Below are positions 63,905-64,000 of a stretch of DNA of 64,000 nt, piece after piece. This DNA comes from Bradyrhizobium algeriense (GTDB lineage Bacteria > Pseudomonadota > Alphaproteobacteria > Rhizobiales > Xanthobacteraceae). Within the stretch, counting starts at the first letter, position 1. Every line of letters begins with the position of its first letter. The DNA is taken from NCBI RefSeq assembly GCF_003062295.1, contig NZ_PYCN01000018.1, forward strand, positions 102,015-166,014, given 5' to 3'. The position numbers and the translations under genes are program-made. A model generated the notes under the pieces. It was given only the letters and a program-made list of their open reading frames with translations, was not told the DNA's origin and did no database searches.

Positions 63905-64000
63905 ATGATTCGGAGATCGTGGACGCGGGCAGCGTCGATTGAGGAGACGCTTGCGTTGTGGGCGGCGTCGCTTCGAGAGATCAAGAAGCTGATACGTCCG
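63905..64000 (+). CDS. IS701-type transposase, 5' part only
   Basis: From ATG 63905 the frame reads MIRRSWTRAASIEETLALWA and ASLREIKKLIRP to the window edge. The pattern ETLALWAASLREIK.LIRP is the start of IS701-family DDE transposases as I recall them (ETLALWASSLRD...). The gene continues outside the window. It marks an insertion element at the right side of the island. Confidence is limited by the short visible part. Confidence 0.6.
   Translation, partial: MIRRSWTRAASIEETLALWAASLREIKKLIRP

Noticed and set aside
63517..63942. Plus-strand frame of 141 codons
   Set aside because: No domain and low-complexity basic sequence; overlaps the start of the minus-strand gene and the transposase.

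Overview
The window reads as a high-GC alphaproteobacterial chromosome, most likely Bradyrhizobium or a close relative (Nitrobacteraceae). I infer this from the gene content (HpnK-like deacetylase, DUF2076, DUF6101, DUF2093 and DUF4170 proteins, a 325-residue HisG with HisZ, GMC/cytochrome c operon, fluoroacetate-dehalogenase-like hydrolase), from the many REP-like imperfect palindromes after stop codons, and from codon use. No database search was possible.

Bases 1 to about 46,050 are ordinary core chromosome: a DUF2076 protein; a glycosyltransferase/deacetylase pair; hisZ-hisG; a ParDE toxin-antitoxin pair; rsmE; ubiA; a TldE/PmbA-type protein and CysQ-like phosphatase leading into a lipid A/Kdo block (DUF4170, DUF374 acyltransferase, waaA, lpxK, DUF2093); xseA; purD; an acyl-CoA dehydrogenase; a haloacetate dehalogenase homologue; tadA, an RluB-type pseudouridine synthase with a very long basic N-terminus, rsmD; mutL; a GMC dehydrogenase operon (Tat small subunit, VOC protein, cytochrome c); a DUF2892/ECF sigma pair; arfB; two M16 peptidases; lspA-ileS (IleS carries a histone-H1-like tail); an MbcA/ParS-RES toxin-antitoxin locus whose toxin is frameshifted; a sugar O-acetyltransferase and ribF.

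From about 46.3 kb to the right edge the character changes. Genes are sparser, look AT-richer, and are mostly unfamiliar. The region opens with gene remnants, a 3' tRNA fragment and a tyrosine integrase, followed by a protein with family A polymerase-like motifs, a 0.78-kb non-coding stretch, a membrane-anchored Mrr-type nuclease, small unknown proteins, an M41-like HExxH protein, an MltR-family protein, a MarR-like regulator, a two-TM protein, a serine recombinase and a SIR2-HerA pair (a known anti-phage system). A frameshifted small Zn-binding-like gene and the start of an IS701-type transposase end the window. This looks like a mobile defence island whose right end lies outside the window.

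The most unusual structure is a diverged repeat of about 80-100 bp present four times (53.45, 56.32, 57.14 and 58.99 kb). It separates the island cargo into modules, and the last copy lies next to the serine recombinase. Other points worth attention are the polymerase-like protein next to the integrase, the orphan tRNA 3' end, a dienelactone-hydrolase-like protein whose nucleophile is alanine, and the H1-like tail on IleS.
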